In this document: piece after piece, positions 20,123-27,770 of the stretch
Layout: the number at the start of each line of letters is the position of its first letter
Position numbering within the stretch: position 1 is the stretch's first letter
NCBI RefSeq assembly: GCF_000151665.1
Contig: NW_013171825.1
Coordinates: 50,685 to 89,578, forward strand
DNA from: Blastocystis hominis
Taxonomy: Eukaryota > Sar > Bigyra > Opalinata > Blastocystidae
Reading direction: 5' to 3'
DNA length: 38,894 bases
Notes under the pieces: generated by a model
Told to the model about the DNA's origin: nothing
What the model saw: the letters and a program-made list of their open reading frames with translations, nothing else
Database searches by the model: none
Program-made: the position numbers and the translations under genes

Positions 20123-21373
20123 ATGCAGGATACCATCAAACAACGGATGGAGAATGAAACTGATGAGGAGAAGAGCAAGCAATATGCCAAAATACTGAAA
20201 GAATTAGCCGACTATATCCAACCAGAGCAAACCATTGACGAGCAGTTGCAAGACCTTCGACAGAACAAGGAGAGCATGGGCATTATGAAGTTCGACTGGG
20301 AACTTGATTGCCAGGACACATTCCTCAATCAATTCACGCTCATCATTGCTCCTTCCAAGTCGGGCAAGTCGTTCCTCATCAATCAGTTGTGCTACGAGAT
20401 ACCTCACTCGTTCGACAAGATCTGCTTCTTCATGGGAAAGGTCAGCTATGAAAACAAGTGTCCACAAGTGCTCAAACATGTCGCCAACAAAGCAGGCATC
20501 AAGACACAATGGATCAACACGGATAGCGAAGTGCGTCCTGACTTTACGGATAGCGAGGACGTCGCGTACAAACAATTGAATGACGATGGATCAAGTGTGG
20601 CGATCTACAACGACACCACGTATCCGTCCATCTACATCTTCGACGATTTATATACGAAGCCGAACGATCACTGGGTAGTGAACTTCATGGACACCATGGC
20701 TTGCATGAGTCGACACCGGAAGACGAGTTGCTTCATTGCCTTCCAAGGATTCACCAAGTTGAGCAACAAGATCCTGGACAACGCCACTCGAATCTTCTTG
20801 TACTATGACATCCTTGGACGAGAGGATTTGTGGCGCAAAATGAAGATACCACCACCGAGTAATCTATCCGAGGTACTTCGTGATATCCAGATGGGCATGC
20901 ACACACGATGGTACTACTTGGATGACGATTCGCTGGTCGAGTACGTCCCATACGAGCTGAGTAGCAAACAACAAGCGATCAACAAGATGCGATCGAAGTT
21001 ACCGAAGGCATTGAGTGATGAACGAAAACGCAAAGAAGTGGAAGAGAAACAACGACAAGTACAGCAACTCGAAGAGGAACTAGGCAAGGGTATAGCGAGA
21101 AGTGAGGACAAGAGAAACAAGAGAGACAAGAGTCGCACGTACAATCTCTTGGACATCAAAGAGGCCGTTGAAATCAAACCACAGGACTACAGCAAAGCCA
21201 TCAACACGAAGGAATTCCAGTTCGTACAGAAACCGAGAGACGGCGTGGCGGGATATTATCCCGCCGGGACGACGAAGTCGTCCCGAGACATGGCAAACGT
21301 GGATCAACCTAAAGATAGCAATGTACGACAAAGTAAAAAGAAAGGACTACGATCGAGGTATGGGCTGGCATAG
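20123..21373 (+). CDS. FtsK/HerA-type genome packaging ATPase
   Basis: The A32-like motor that drives element DNA into the capsid. Counting from the ATG at 20123 (about 416 residues), the Walker A loop is APSKSGKS (about 76-83) and Walker B is IFDDL (about 172-176). A SCFIAFQGF strand with a polar sensor-type residue follows. The open frame extends 42 bases upstream to 20081 without an ATG, so 20123 is the first credible start. After the ATPase core comes a long charged helical region (about 285-345) and a Lys/Arg-rich tail. A double hairpin (21247-21284) is inserted in frame in this tail, reading VAGYYPAGTTKSSRD. The gene converges with the KilA-N gene, leaving 38 bases. Confidence 0.93.
   Translation: MQDTIKQRMENETDEEKSKQYAKILKELADYIQPEQTIDEQLQDLRQNKESMGIMKFDWELDCQDTFLNQFTLIIAPSKSGKSFLINQLCYEIPHSFDKICFFMGKVSYENKCPQVLKHVANKAGIKTQWINTDSEVRPDFTDSEDVAYKQLNDDGSSVAIYNDTTYPSIYIFDDLYTKPNDHWVVNFMDTMACMSRHRKTSCFIAFQGFTKLSNKILDNATRIFLYYDILGREDLWRKMKIPPPSNLSEVLRDIQMGMHTRWYYLDDDSLVEYVPYELSSKQQAINKMRSKLPKALSDERKRKEVEEKQRQVQQLEEELGKGIARSEDKRNKRDKSRTYNLLDIKEAVEIKPQDYSKAINTKEFQFVQKPRDGVAGYYPAGTTKSSRDMANVDQPKDSNVRQSKKKGLRSRYGLA
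21247..21284. repeat. Double hairpin inside the ATPase gene
   Basis: Perfect hairpins at 21247-21265 (GGCGGGAT arms, ATT loop) and 21266-21284 (GGGACGAC arms, GAA loop). Like the polymerase copy it is 38 nt long and in frame, in the variable C-terminal tail. Confidence 0.92.
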
Positions 21374-21411
21374 CCAAAGTAAAAAAAAGGATCGACCATG
21401 TTTACTTTGGG

Positions 21412-22404
21412 CTAACCATCCAAGTCACTTCGCCAACCAAGGCCAACACGAGTCTGCTTTGCTTCTTTCTCTATTTCTGGAATAATGTCAAATCTCTCTT
21501 TTTCCCATACATCCATTGGAATCGTATAATGAGTCTTACGTACCTTTTTCCCACCATACTTCTTACACAAGTCTAAAAGGATTTTATCGATCTCGTCTTT
21601 GAACGTGAAACCATTTGGTATGTCTTTCACTCTATACACACATACACGTCCCTCTCTATCCATTTTGGAACATGTACTCTTCCATTTATCTGATTTAACA
21701 TGTTGTGAATAGATGTGCACATTATCATCATTTTCAACGATAATGTACGTTATGAAAAAGTACCATTGTTGACCTACTTTATTTGGCACACGGCGATCCT
21801 TCAATTCCTTGTTCTCATGGGTCAGCTCTTCATTCGCACGTCTCAGCTCTTCGTTTGACTTTCGAAGGTAGTCATTGTCCTCCTGTCGAAGACGAGTGAG
21901 GAATCTATACACATCGCAGGCAAATGCAGGATCTGCCCACATGAGGCATGCGTGAAGCAACTCCTCGCATACTATGTAACCCTTGTTTGTACCATTGAAT
22001 TCAGGGGTTGTAACATACTGAATCACGTCGCAAATATCAAACTTGTCGTTTTGGGTGCCATTTGACGGTAGGTCGGAATTCCGACCTACCGTAGAATGAC
22101 TGTTTTTGGCACTATTTTCACCCTCTAGTCCCTCGTTTGACAGTAGGCTGGAATTCCAGCCTACCGTAGATTGCCCCTCTTGACCACCTTCAGACCGTAC
22201 GGGAGTATTCTCACGTACGCTTTTTGCCATGTGTTCGATCAGTTCTTGGGTTTGCTTATTCTCAAGGTAATGTTTGAATCGCTTGTTTGTACCGTGCTTC
22301 TCGTTGTACTGTCTCAACAGATCAGAGACAAGGTACATTCGAATACCATTATCAAGGCACATACGAATCTTGTAGTCGTAGAAGTCAATCTCTTCGAATT
22401 TCAT
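21412..22404 (-). CDS. KilA-N/BRO-like DNA-binding protein
   Basis: A 330-residue protein resembling viral N1R/p28 and BRO-type regulators. The N-terminal part (about 1-60, YDYKIRMCLDNGIRMYLVSD) and the segment near 135-170 (NKGYIVCEELLHACLMWADP) look like KilA-N-type helices and strands. A coiled coil follows (about 172-198), then a C-terminal domain (about 203-320) with a KKVRKTHYTIP segment, like the C-terminal domains found with KilA-N in large DNA viruses. Such proteins bind DNA and tune viral or host expression. Between the two halves is a low-complexity linker built on two related palindromic repeats (STVG(W/R)NSxLxSN units). The start lacks the TAAATG context, in keeping with a possible early gene. 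Confidence 0.82.
   Translation of the reverse strand: MKFEEIDFYDYKIRMCLDNGIRMYLVSDLLRQYNEKHGTNKRFKHYLENKQTQELIEHMAKSVRENTPVRSEGGQEGQSTVGWNSSLLSNEGLEGENSAKNSHSTVGRNSDLPSNGTQNDKFDICDVIQYVTTPEFNGTNKGYIVCEELLHACLMWADPAFACDVYRFLTRLRQEDNDYLRKSNEELRRANEELTHENKELKDRRVPNKVGQQWYFFITYIIVENDDNVHIYSQHVKSDKWKSTCSKMDREGRVCVYRVKDIPNGFTFKDEIDKILLDLCKKYGGKKVRKTHYTIPMDVWEKERFDIIPEIEKEAKQTRVGLGWRSDLDG
22065..22164. repeat. Two related long palindromes centred on GGAATTCC
   Basis: 22065-22092 is a perfect 28-nt palindrome without a loop. 22143-22164 is a perfect 22-nt palindrome of the same design, flanked by the same TTTGAC and CGTAGA words. Both lie in the linker of the KilA-N gene and encode repeated peptides. 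They differ from the main hairpin family by having a continuous centre. Confidence 0.9.
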
Positions 22405-22473
22405 TTCTATTTGTATTTATGTATTGAACTCTTTTAAGTACAATAGTTACAGTAGGGGACACTACGTGCCCCC

Positions 22474-22537
22474 GGGGAAGCTTGGGAAGCCGAAGGCTTC
22501 CCGGGGAAGACGTAGTCTTCCCCTGCTTCGCTTCCCC
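22474..22537. repeat. Nested hairpin block after the protease stop codon
   Basis: An outer hairpin (GGGGAAGC arms) is split by a double hairpin (22484-22502 and 22503-22523), with GCTT on both sides (22480-22483 and 22525-22528). The 58 bases 22480-22537 recur without change at 24193-24250. A weaker hairpin with one mismatch lies at about 22455-22473. Confidence 0.92.
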
Positions 22538-22939
22538 TTACACCCTCTGGATCGCTGGGTCAACAGCGCCGTGCGTGTACAAGTGAAGGAGTGCCAGGTA
22601 GCCACAGTTGTTGGCAAAGATCGACTGGTATTTCACTTTGTTCACACGGAATACACGGTTCGTACCTGTCAACGGGAAGTCATTCATCTCGCCAAAGCTG
22701 TCCTGGTAGTTCAGCGTGCCATCGTCTTCACGGAAGCAAGAGACGAAATGACCAAGCTTACCATTATCCTCGAATGGTATCCAGATGATGCAATTCATCG
22801 GTTCTTTGTACTTCTTTGCCAAGGACTTGTACTTGTCCAATTCCATCACATCGAAGTCGGGTATCTCGAGTTGCTTGGCCAGTTTTCGAACTTCATCGAA
22901 AGTCATTGGTTCAGCATCCACATTCATGTAGCCGTGCAT
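22538..22939 (-). CDS. Adenovirus-type cysteine protease (virion maturation)
   Basis: A 133-residue protein with the Polinton/adenain (C5-like) protease pattern: His64 in KLGHFVSCF, the acidic partner Asp80 in NYQDSFG, Gln104 in KVKYQS (oxyanion-hole candidate) and the nucleophile Cys112 in NNCGYLALL. The spacing of these residues matches the family. The enzyme would cleave virion proteins during maturation; the neighbouring gene at 23047-24108 carries several Gly-Gly-Ala sites suited to it. The start at 22939 is TATATG, not TAAATG. A hairpin block follows the stop codon directly. Confidence 0.9.
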   Translation of the reverse strand: MHGYMNVDAEPMTFDEVRKLAKQLEIPDFDVMELDKYKSLAKKYKEPMNCIIWIPFEDNGKLGHFVSCFREDDGTLNYQDSFGEMNDFPLTGTNRVFRVNKVKYQSIFANNCGYLALLHLYTHGAVDPAIQRV

Positions 22940-22949
22940 ATAAAGTTTA

Positions 22950-23053
22950 CTTAGTACGGAGGAAGCTCTGCTTCCTCCCGGGGCAGCAACGCTGCCCCTC
23001 AGTGTCGCGGAAGCAATGCTTCCGCGCGGGAGCCGCAGGCTCCCGCTTAGTAC
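22950..23053. repeat. Four-hairpin cluster bracketed by an 8-nt direct repeat
   Basis: Hairpins at 22958-22978, 22980-22998, 23007-23025 and 23026-23046 lie between two copies of CTTAGTAC (22950-22957 and 23046-23053). The right copy contains the stop codon of the gene at 23047. The direct repeat looks like a target-site duplication from insertion of the cluster. Confidence 0.88.
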
Positions 23054-24108
23054 ACTCTTCTTCGAATCACTGACTTCTCTATCTTGTTCTCGTTCTGTGG
23101 AAGGGCTGTGAGAATACGATTCTTTTTTTTCGTCGGGACTTCAATTGCTCGTGTCTCGTTGTCCAGGTCAGAAATATCGTAACCAGTGCCGGCTTTGCTT
23201 TCCTTGCCCTGAATCTGGTTTGCCACATCACTAACCGTACCCTTTGCCATGTCACCTATCACATTCGCGAGCTGCTTCACGGTATCCGATCCTGTCTTGT
23301 TGTTCACATAGTTCAATCCCTTGTTGATCGCGTTATTCGCAGCATTCGTGCCAGCATTCACCAGAATATCGGTGATGGGTTTCAACTTCTCGGCATTGTT
23401 GTCGTACCAACCTTTGATCTTGTTCCAAGCATTCTTGAAGAACGTGCCAACACGACTTGAACCGGCGTACAAGGCTCCACCTCGGACTTCGATGTTTTTA
23501 CTTTGTCGTTCGATGGCTTTCATGGTCTTCAACACGTCGTCGTAATCGCTAGGGTTGATTCCATTGAGGAACACAGCAGAAGCTCCGCCGAATTTGAGTG
23601 CACCACCCTCCTTACCACTAATCAAACTCTTGAGACTCGAGATGATCTGTGGAGCCATCTGAATGAGCGCTGGGATGACCGTGGCAGCGAGAGTACCAAG
23701 TGCTCCGCCTTTCTTAAGTCCGGTTAGCTCGTTCATCAATTGCGCTTCATTGAATGCCAGTGCGCCACCTGTGTCCGAAGAGAAGCCAATGGCACCACCA
23801 GAAGCATTAGATTTACATGCACCGGCGGAACGAAGTTCCGCCGAGGGGGAAGCACAGCTTCCCCCTGCCACACTTCCTCCTGAGTTAACGTCGTTGGTCG
23901 CCCCATTGAAAGCAATAGCACCAGCTGTTTTCGTCTTACTAGCTCGTTTTGGTGTTCGCTTTCGTGATCGCTTTGATTGCACTGGTGTTTCGAGTTCCTT
24001 GTGTAGATTCAATGTCTTGCGTCGATCCACGATCGTTCCACTATCCTGCTCTCGGAAATCGGGTTCGCCATAAAAGGCAGATATATCAACAGTGAATGGA
24101 ATTGCCAT
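23047..24108 (-). CDS. Gly-Gly-Ala-rich minor virion protein, likely protease substrate
   Basis: A 353-residue protein. The N-terminus is followed by a very basic stretch (about 45-60, KRSRKRTPKRASKTK). At least five Gly-Gly-Ala motifs, mostly GGA(I/L)xF, occur near residues 104, 114, 134, 168 and 210, with a related AGAIAF near 62. Adenovirus-type proteases cut at Gly-Gly or Gly-Ala sites, so I read these as maturation sites. Between them lies a hydrophobic amphipathic stretch (about 137-164, TVIPALIQMAPQIISSLKSL) like membrane-active virion peptides such as adenovirus pVI. The C-terminal tail is basic (KKKNRIL, RRRVY). Function as a pVI/core-like protein is inferred. The start is CATAAATG. 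A hairpin pair at 23824-23865 is in frame. Confidence 0.8.
   Translation of the reverse strand: MAIPFTVDISAFYGEPDFREQDSGTIVDRRKTLNLHKELETPVQSKRSRKRTPKRASKTKTAGAIAFNGATNDVNSGGSVAGGSCASPSAELRSAGACKSNASGGAIGFSSDTGGALAFNEAQLMNELTGLKKGGALGTLAATVIPALIQMAPQIISSLKSLISGKEGGALKFGGASAVFLNGINPSDYDDVLKTMKAIERQSKNIEVRGGALYAGSSRVGTFFKNAWNKIKGWYDNNAEKLKPITDILVNAGTNAANNAINKGLNYVNNKTGSDTVKQLANVIGDMAKGTVSDVANQIQGKESKAGTGYDISDLDNETRAIEVPTKKKNRILTALPQNENKIEKSVIRRRVY
23824..23865. repeat. Two hairpins inside the virion-protein gene
   Basis: Perfect hairpins at 23824-23842 (GGCGGAAC arms, same sequence as at 19232) and 23845-23865 (9-nt arms, ACA loop), both in frame in the low-complexity N-terminal part. Confidence 0.9.
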
Positions 24109-24118
24109 TTATGTATGG

Positions 24119-24250
24119 GGGGAAATCGTAGATTTCCCCGGGGCGACTTAGTCGCCCCTATGAATGGGGAGAATTTCATTCTCCCCGGAGCAGCTTGGGA
24201 AGCCGAAGGCTTCCCGGGGAAGACGTAGTCTTCCCCTGCTTCGCTTCCCC
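24119..24250. repeat. Intergenic array of five to six hairpins
   Basis: Hairpins at 24119-24139, 24140-24158, 24166-24186, 24197-24215 and 24216-24236, then GCTTCGCTTCCCC. The final 58 bases repeat 22480-22537. The array fills most of the gap between two minus-strand genes, downstream of the 800-residue gene's stop. Confidence 0.93.
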
Positions 24251-24288
24251 ATGCCTACAAAGTGAAAAGAAGATCAAAGATATATTCA

Positions 24289-26691
24289 TTAGCCATTGAA
24301 ACCTTGTGTATTGAACATATCCTTGATCGTGTTGTACGTATTTTGCAGATATTGCTCGAATTGTTGATCTACATTGACAGCAAACCGTTTGATCTTGTTT
24401 TTCATGTAGTTCAAATAATCAGGAGTTAGATCCTTACTATTAGCTACTCGTATGAAGAAACTCATCAGTTCGGAGTCTTCATTTCGATCACGATAAGCCC
24501 TGAAAAGACTAGTAAATCCAAGGTCATTTGCAAATTGAGCGAAAACAGGATTGTTGAAATTGCGAGCAAGCAAACTTGAGAAAGCAATGAAATCTTCGCG
24601 AATATCATCGCTTTCCCAACTTTCCTTGGTGTCATTAGAATCTTTACTTTCATACGCGTCAATCAAGGCTGCAGCTCGATTCACTTGATCGATTGCTTGA
24701 GGTGTGAAACTAGCATTTACACTTTCAGATTGACGACCGTCCAGTACAATCACAGGTTGAATTTGTGGCTGATTCCGGAAATATTCATATGATTGCCAAA
24801 TGGCATCCATTAAGTTCTGGATTCCTCTCATATTCTGCTCATACAATTGTTGATATAATTGTTCCCGGGACAGCTGAGTATCAGCAAAATGATTACTCAT
24901 TGTAGTAATCAGCTGACCAGTTTGAGCATGTCCATCAACAACTGCATTACCAACATTTGTCAACAGGTTGTTAGTTTGAGTCTGATTGTCAGTGAGTTGG
25001 CTACTCATGGAATTGAATCCATTTGTCAACAGGTTACCAGTTTTAGTCTGATTGTCAGCAAGTTGATTAACAATTGCACCCGTAGAATCTTTGATTAACT
25101 TGGTTGTTTGAGCTTGTCCTTGTTCATATTGGTTGCCCAGAGCATTCGTACCATCCAATAGTTGTTTCCTAGTTGCCTTTCCCTCTTCTGCAACCGCATT
25201 ACCAAGAGCTATCAGATTCTGATTCGTAGTCTGCAATTCATTGGACACGTTTTGAATCAAAGGTGTGAATGTATTGAATGATTCAACCAACCGTTTGTTG
25301 ATTTCATCATATGCTTTTGCCAACTCAGCAGATACAAATTGCTGAATGAAGCTGTTTCGCTCTAGCCATTGTTTCAAGAAATCATTGTACTGCGCCTTCA
25401 TGAACTCTGTCAATCCATCGATTCGCATTTCACTTTGTGTTGGAATCAATGCTTGGATATCAGCAATTGCAGGAGGATCAGGTTTGTTTTCAATTCCTTG
25501 GAGACGAGCTTCGACTCCTTGCAGATATCTATTACTCTCCTCAATCACAGCTTTCTGCTGATTTACCAAGTCACCAATTTTCTGGATCAACTTGTCGTCT
25601 CCTGTCGCAATGCTTCTTGCCAGTTTAGCATACTTATCACTCAACGACTTGATTCCATCGTTCGTATTTGTCAATTTTGTTTGTACACCATTCAACAATT
25701 CTAACATCTTAGGATAACCCTTGTTCTTATCTTCCAGGAAATTGATTCGTTGTGCTACATAAGCTATTGCATTATAAATATTACCAAGGTTCACCTGGAT
25801 ATCGAAGCTGTTCATCACAGCAATCACATCATCCAACTTGGCGATAAGGGGTGCCACATCCATCTGTTGTACGATCTGATTCGTCACATTCAGAGGTTGT
25901 ACTTCGGGTTTGACCATCCATCGACCACGTTCAACATAGCCTGCAGAATCCAAATCCTTGTATGCCGGACTACCTCGTTGCACTTTGTGCGTCACACCTC
26001 TTTTATATACCGTAGTATTATCATCATTCCATAGTAGAAATACTCGCTCTGGATCACCTTTTGCTGTCACATTATCTCGCAAGCCAGAAAAATCATTGAT
26101 AATCGCTGCACTCTGTCGAGTAACTGTGTTGATACTATCTCCCATTTGCTGAGCTGCAACCGTTATGGCATCAGCAGCATTCTTCATTTCGTTGATGCTG
26201 GCTCCAAGATCACCAGGCAAATTCACGATTTGTGCATCGCCAACCTGTGATCTCTTGTACTTGAGACGATAGGGTGATACTGGCTCATATCCAAATGGAT
26301 TATCAAAGATAGCTCGTTTCTCCATATCAGATAACTCGTGATTCACAGACTGGACAATGATCTTGTTGAATCGTTTCTCAATTTTAGCATTGTAGACCGC
26401 GTTGTCCTCGAATGAGTACAACAGTACGTTCTCATCGTCAATTCGCTGCATTTGATATCCACGCATGTCAGAGACGGATACACGGCGACGTTCAGCGGGC
26501 GAGAGATTCATGTACGAATCAAACAAGGTTCGCTTCTGTCGCCATTGTTCGCTCCTCATTCGCTGTTGATTGAATTCACTTTCAACGACTTTATCGAAAT
26601 AACGATTCAACATCTTGTCCATCATGTTTCTCGACTTCACTTTGTGTGGCTTGTATCGAATGATTGGAATTGTAGCAACGTATTCATCCAT
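24289..26691 (-). CDS. Large coiled-coil structural protein
   Basis: An 800-residue protein. The N-terminal 160 residues are basic and compact (KVKSRNMMDKMLNRYFDKVV). The middle (about 165-620) is almost entirely helical with heptad-like spacing, and it includes a repeat of about 22 residues near 530-600 built on DNQTxTxxLLTN (three to four copies). The C-terminal 120 residues are mixed helix (SSLLARNFNNPVFAQFANDL). No enzymatic motif or membrane segment. I infer a rod-like scaffold, tape-measure or fiber-shaft role. The start is ATAGTAAATG. Base composition is more AT-rich than the capsid and spike genes, so it may have a different history. It lies between the Gly-Gly-Ala virion protein and the spike-module genes, all on the minus strand. 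Confidence 0.8.
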   Translation of the reverse strand: MDEYVATIPIIRYKPHKVKSRNMMDKMLNRYFDKVVESEFNQQRMRSEQWRQKRTLFDSYMNLSPAERRRVSVSDMRGYQMQRIDDENVLLYSFEDNAVYNAKIEKRFNKIIVQSVNHELSDMEKRAIFDNPFGYEPVSPYRLKYKRSQVGDAQIVNLPGDLGASINEMKNAADAITVAAQQMGDSINTVTRQSAAIINDFSGLRDNVTAKGDPERVFLLWNDDNTTVYKRGVTHKVQRGSPAYKDLDSAGYVERGRWMVKPEVQPLNVTNQIVQQMDVAPLIAKLDDVIAVMNSFDIQVNLGNIYNAIAYVAQRINFLEDKNKGYPKMLELLNGVQTKLTNTNDGIKSLSDKYAKLARSIATGDDKLIQKIGDLVNQQKAVIEESNRYLQGVEARLQGIENKPDPPAIADIQALIPTQSEMRIDGLTEFMKAQYNDFLKQWLERNSFIQQFVSAELAKAYDEINKRLVESFNTFTPLIQNVSNELQTTNQNLIALGNAVAEEGKATRKQLLDGTNALGNQYEQGQAQTTKLIKDSTGAIVNQLADNQTKTGNLLTNGFNSMSSQLTDNQTQTNNLLTNVGNAVVDGHAQTGQLITTMSNHFADTQLSREQLYQQLYEQNMRGIQNLMDAIWQSYEYFRNQPQIQPVIVLDGRQSESVNASFTPQAIDQVNRAAALIDAYESKDSNDTKESWESDDIREDFIAFSSLLARNFNNPVFAQFANDLGFTSLFRAYRDRNEDSELMSFFIRVANSKDLTPDYLNYMKNKIKRFAVNVDQQFEQYLQNTYNTIKDMFNTQGFNG

Positions 26692-26712
26692 TTACTATGG
26701 GAGGAACAATGT

Positions 26713-26734
26713 GGGGCGGCTTTGCCGTCTCCCC
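26713..26734. repeat. Imperfect hairpin between structural genes
   Basis: GGGGCGGC, TTT, then a partly matching right arm ending TCTCCCC. It looks like a decayed member of the hairpin family, just downstream of the 208-residue gene's stop. Confidence 0.6.
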
Positions 26735-26738
26735 TTCT

Positions 26739-27365
26739 TTACTTTGTATCTTTCGAATAACACGAAATCGTGAATGAGATATACACATTGGAGTTCAAGG
26801 AGATCGGACGGTCATTCGCATCTGTCAGTACCCAGTCAATGTAGTCCAGGTTCGATTGTTCAATCACATCGATCGATAGGTTGTCCCAGGTGATCATGTT
26901 GTTCAGTCCCATCGATACGTGAATCAGGTTATCAATCAACGGACTCTTCAGACCGAATGTTTGCGCATTGATGCTGCTGTACACTCGAATCACACTCATG
27001 CCATTCGTGATGTCGTATGGCTCTGAGGCAGCAACGTTGCTACCTCCTACGACACCTTCCAACTTGAGGATACTCGTGTAATCAGGTGCGCCACTAAGGT
27101 CAACAGCGGTCGCCACATCACTGTTCAAGTATGCTCGGTTAACATCGTCTACCTGGATGGAATCGGCTATCGCACGGCATAACTCGGTAATCGAGTAGTA
27201 GCCAGGACCGACGTTGTACACCATTTCAAACCCTGACAGCATTTGAACCTTCACCACATTCATTGCACGAATGTTCCAGAGAGACGTTGTATCGATCTTG
27301 CACGTAATCGAAGTGATCTTGTACACAAGGTCACGAGGCATAATCACCCGTGTTGAACGTTTCAT
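26739..27365 (-). CDS. Spike/penton-module protein, small
   Basis: A 208-residue protein sharing the module of the 1037-residue neighbour: GPGYYSITELCRAI (about 53-66), VDLSGAPDYTSIL (about 93-105), YDITNGMSVIRVYSSI (about 119-134), and a closing LTDANDRPISLNSNVYISF segment. In animal Polintons a similar module (amphipathic GxYxxxEL helix, then IDFTxxxxIxxLLGF, then DQDGxxLxFxGE) marks a vertex or minor capsid protein. I infer the same role, as one of three related genes in tandem. No membrane segment. The start is ACCATG. An imperfect hairpin (27025-27046) is in frame. Confidence 0.78.
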   Translation of the reverse strand: MKRSTRVIMPRDLVYKITSITCKIDTTSLWNIRAMNVVKVQMLSGFEMVYNVGPGYYSITELCRAIADSIQVDDVNRAYLNSDVATAVDLSGAPDYTSILKLEGVVGGSNVAASEPYDITNGMSVIRVYSSINAQTFGLKSPLIDNLIHVSMGLNNMITWDNLSIDVIEQSNLDYIDWVLTDANDRPISLNSNVYISFTISCYSKDTK

Positions 27366-27437
27366 GGTATCGTTCGTTGTTCTTCGGAATTACTGTATTG
27401 TGGTTAATCACACTTACCGGTAGTGCACGATTATGAC

Positions 27438-27770
27438 TCATTTATTGTGTAGAACATGAAAGTGAATGCACACTGTAATCGGCATTGGTAAGGCAATCGT
27501 TGTACCAGTCTTATCGGTCAACGAGAATGACCATTTGCGACTTTTGGGTACCACGACGTTCATGTGTGCATTCTCCGTGTACTGTTGGTTCAATACAACC
27601 AACGGAGACTGTCGTCGTTCTTGCATGTTGTTCACTCGATCAAGGACAAGGCAGGTGCCAGGCGATTCTCCCTTCATCGATATCCGATCGATTACCATGT
27701 CGCTTTTGATGAGATTGTTACTCGTGAATTCATGTTCGTACGTTCGAGCAATGTTGAACACTAGATTCAT
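27438..27770 (-). CDS. Spike-module relative, half length
   Basis: A 110-residue protein that matches only the C-terminal half of the spike module: a SxxDxVxDRIS-like strand region and a closing segment KSRKWSFSLTDKTGTTIALP, comparable with ELKDKNGDPLSFMGN in the large protein. Its ATG overlaps the TGA stop of the upstream 1037-residue gene in an ATGA arrangement, a spacing usually linked to coupled translation. Start context is AATAAATG. It probably contributes to the same vertex structure. Confidence 0.72.
   Translation of the reverse strand: MNLVFNIARTYEHEFTSNNLIKSDMVIDRISMKGESPGTCLVLDRVNNMQERRQSPLVVLNQQYTENAHMNVVVPKSRKWSFSLTDKTGTTIALPMPITVCIHFHVLHNK

Noticed and set aside
27025-27046. 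Counting this site as a full hairpin element
   Set aside because: One arm mismatch and no loop of the usual type; kept only as a possible decayed member mentioned with its gene.
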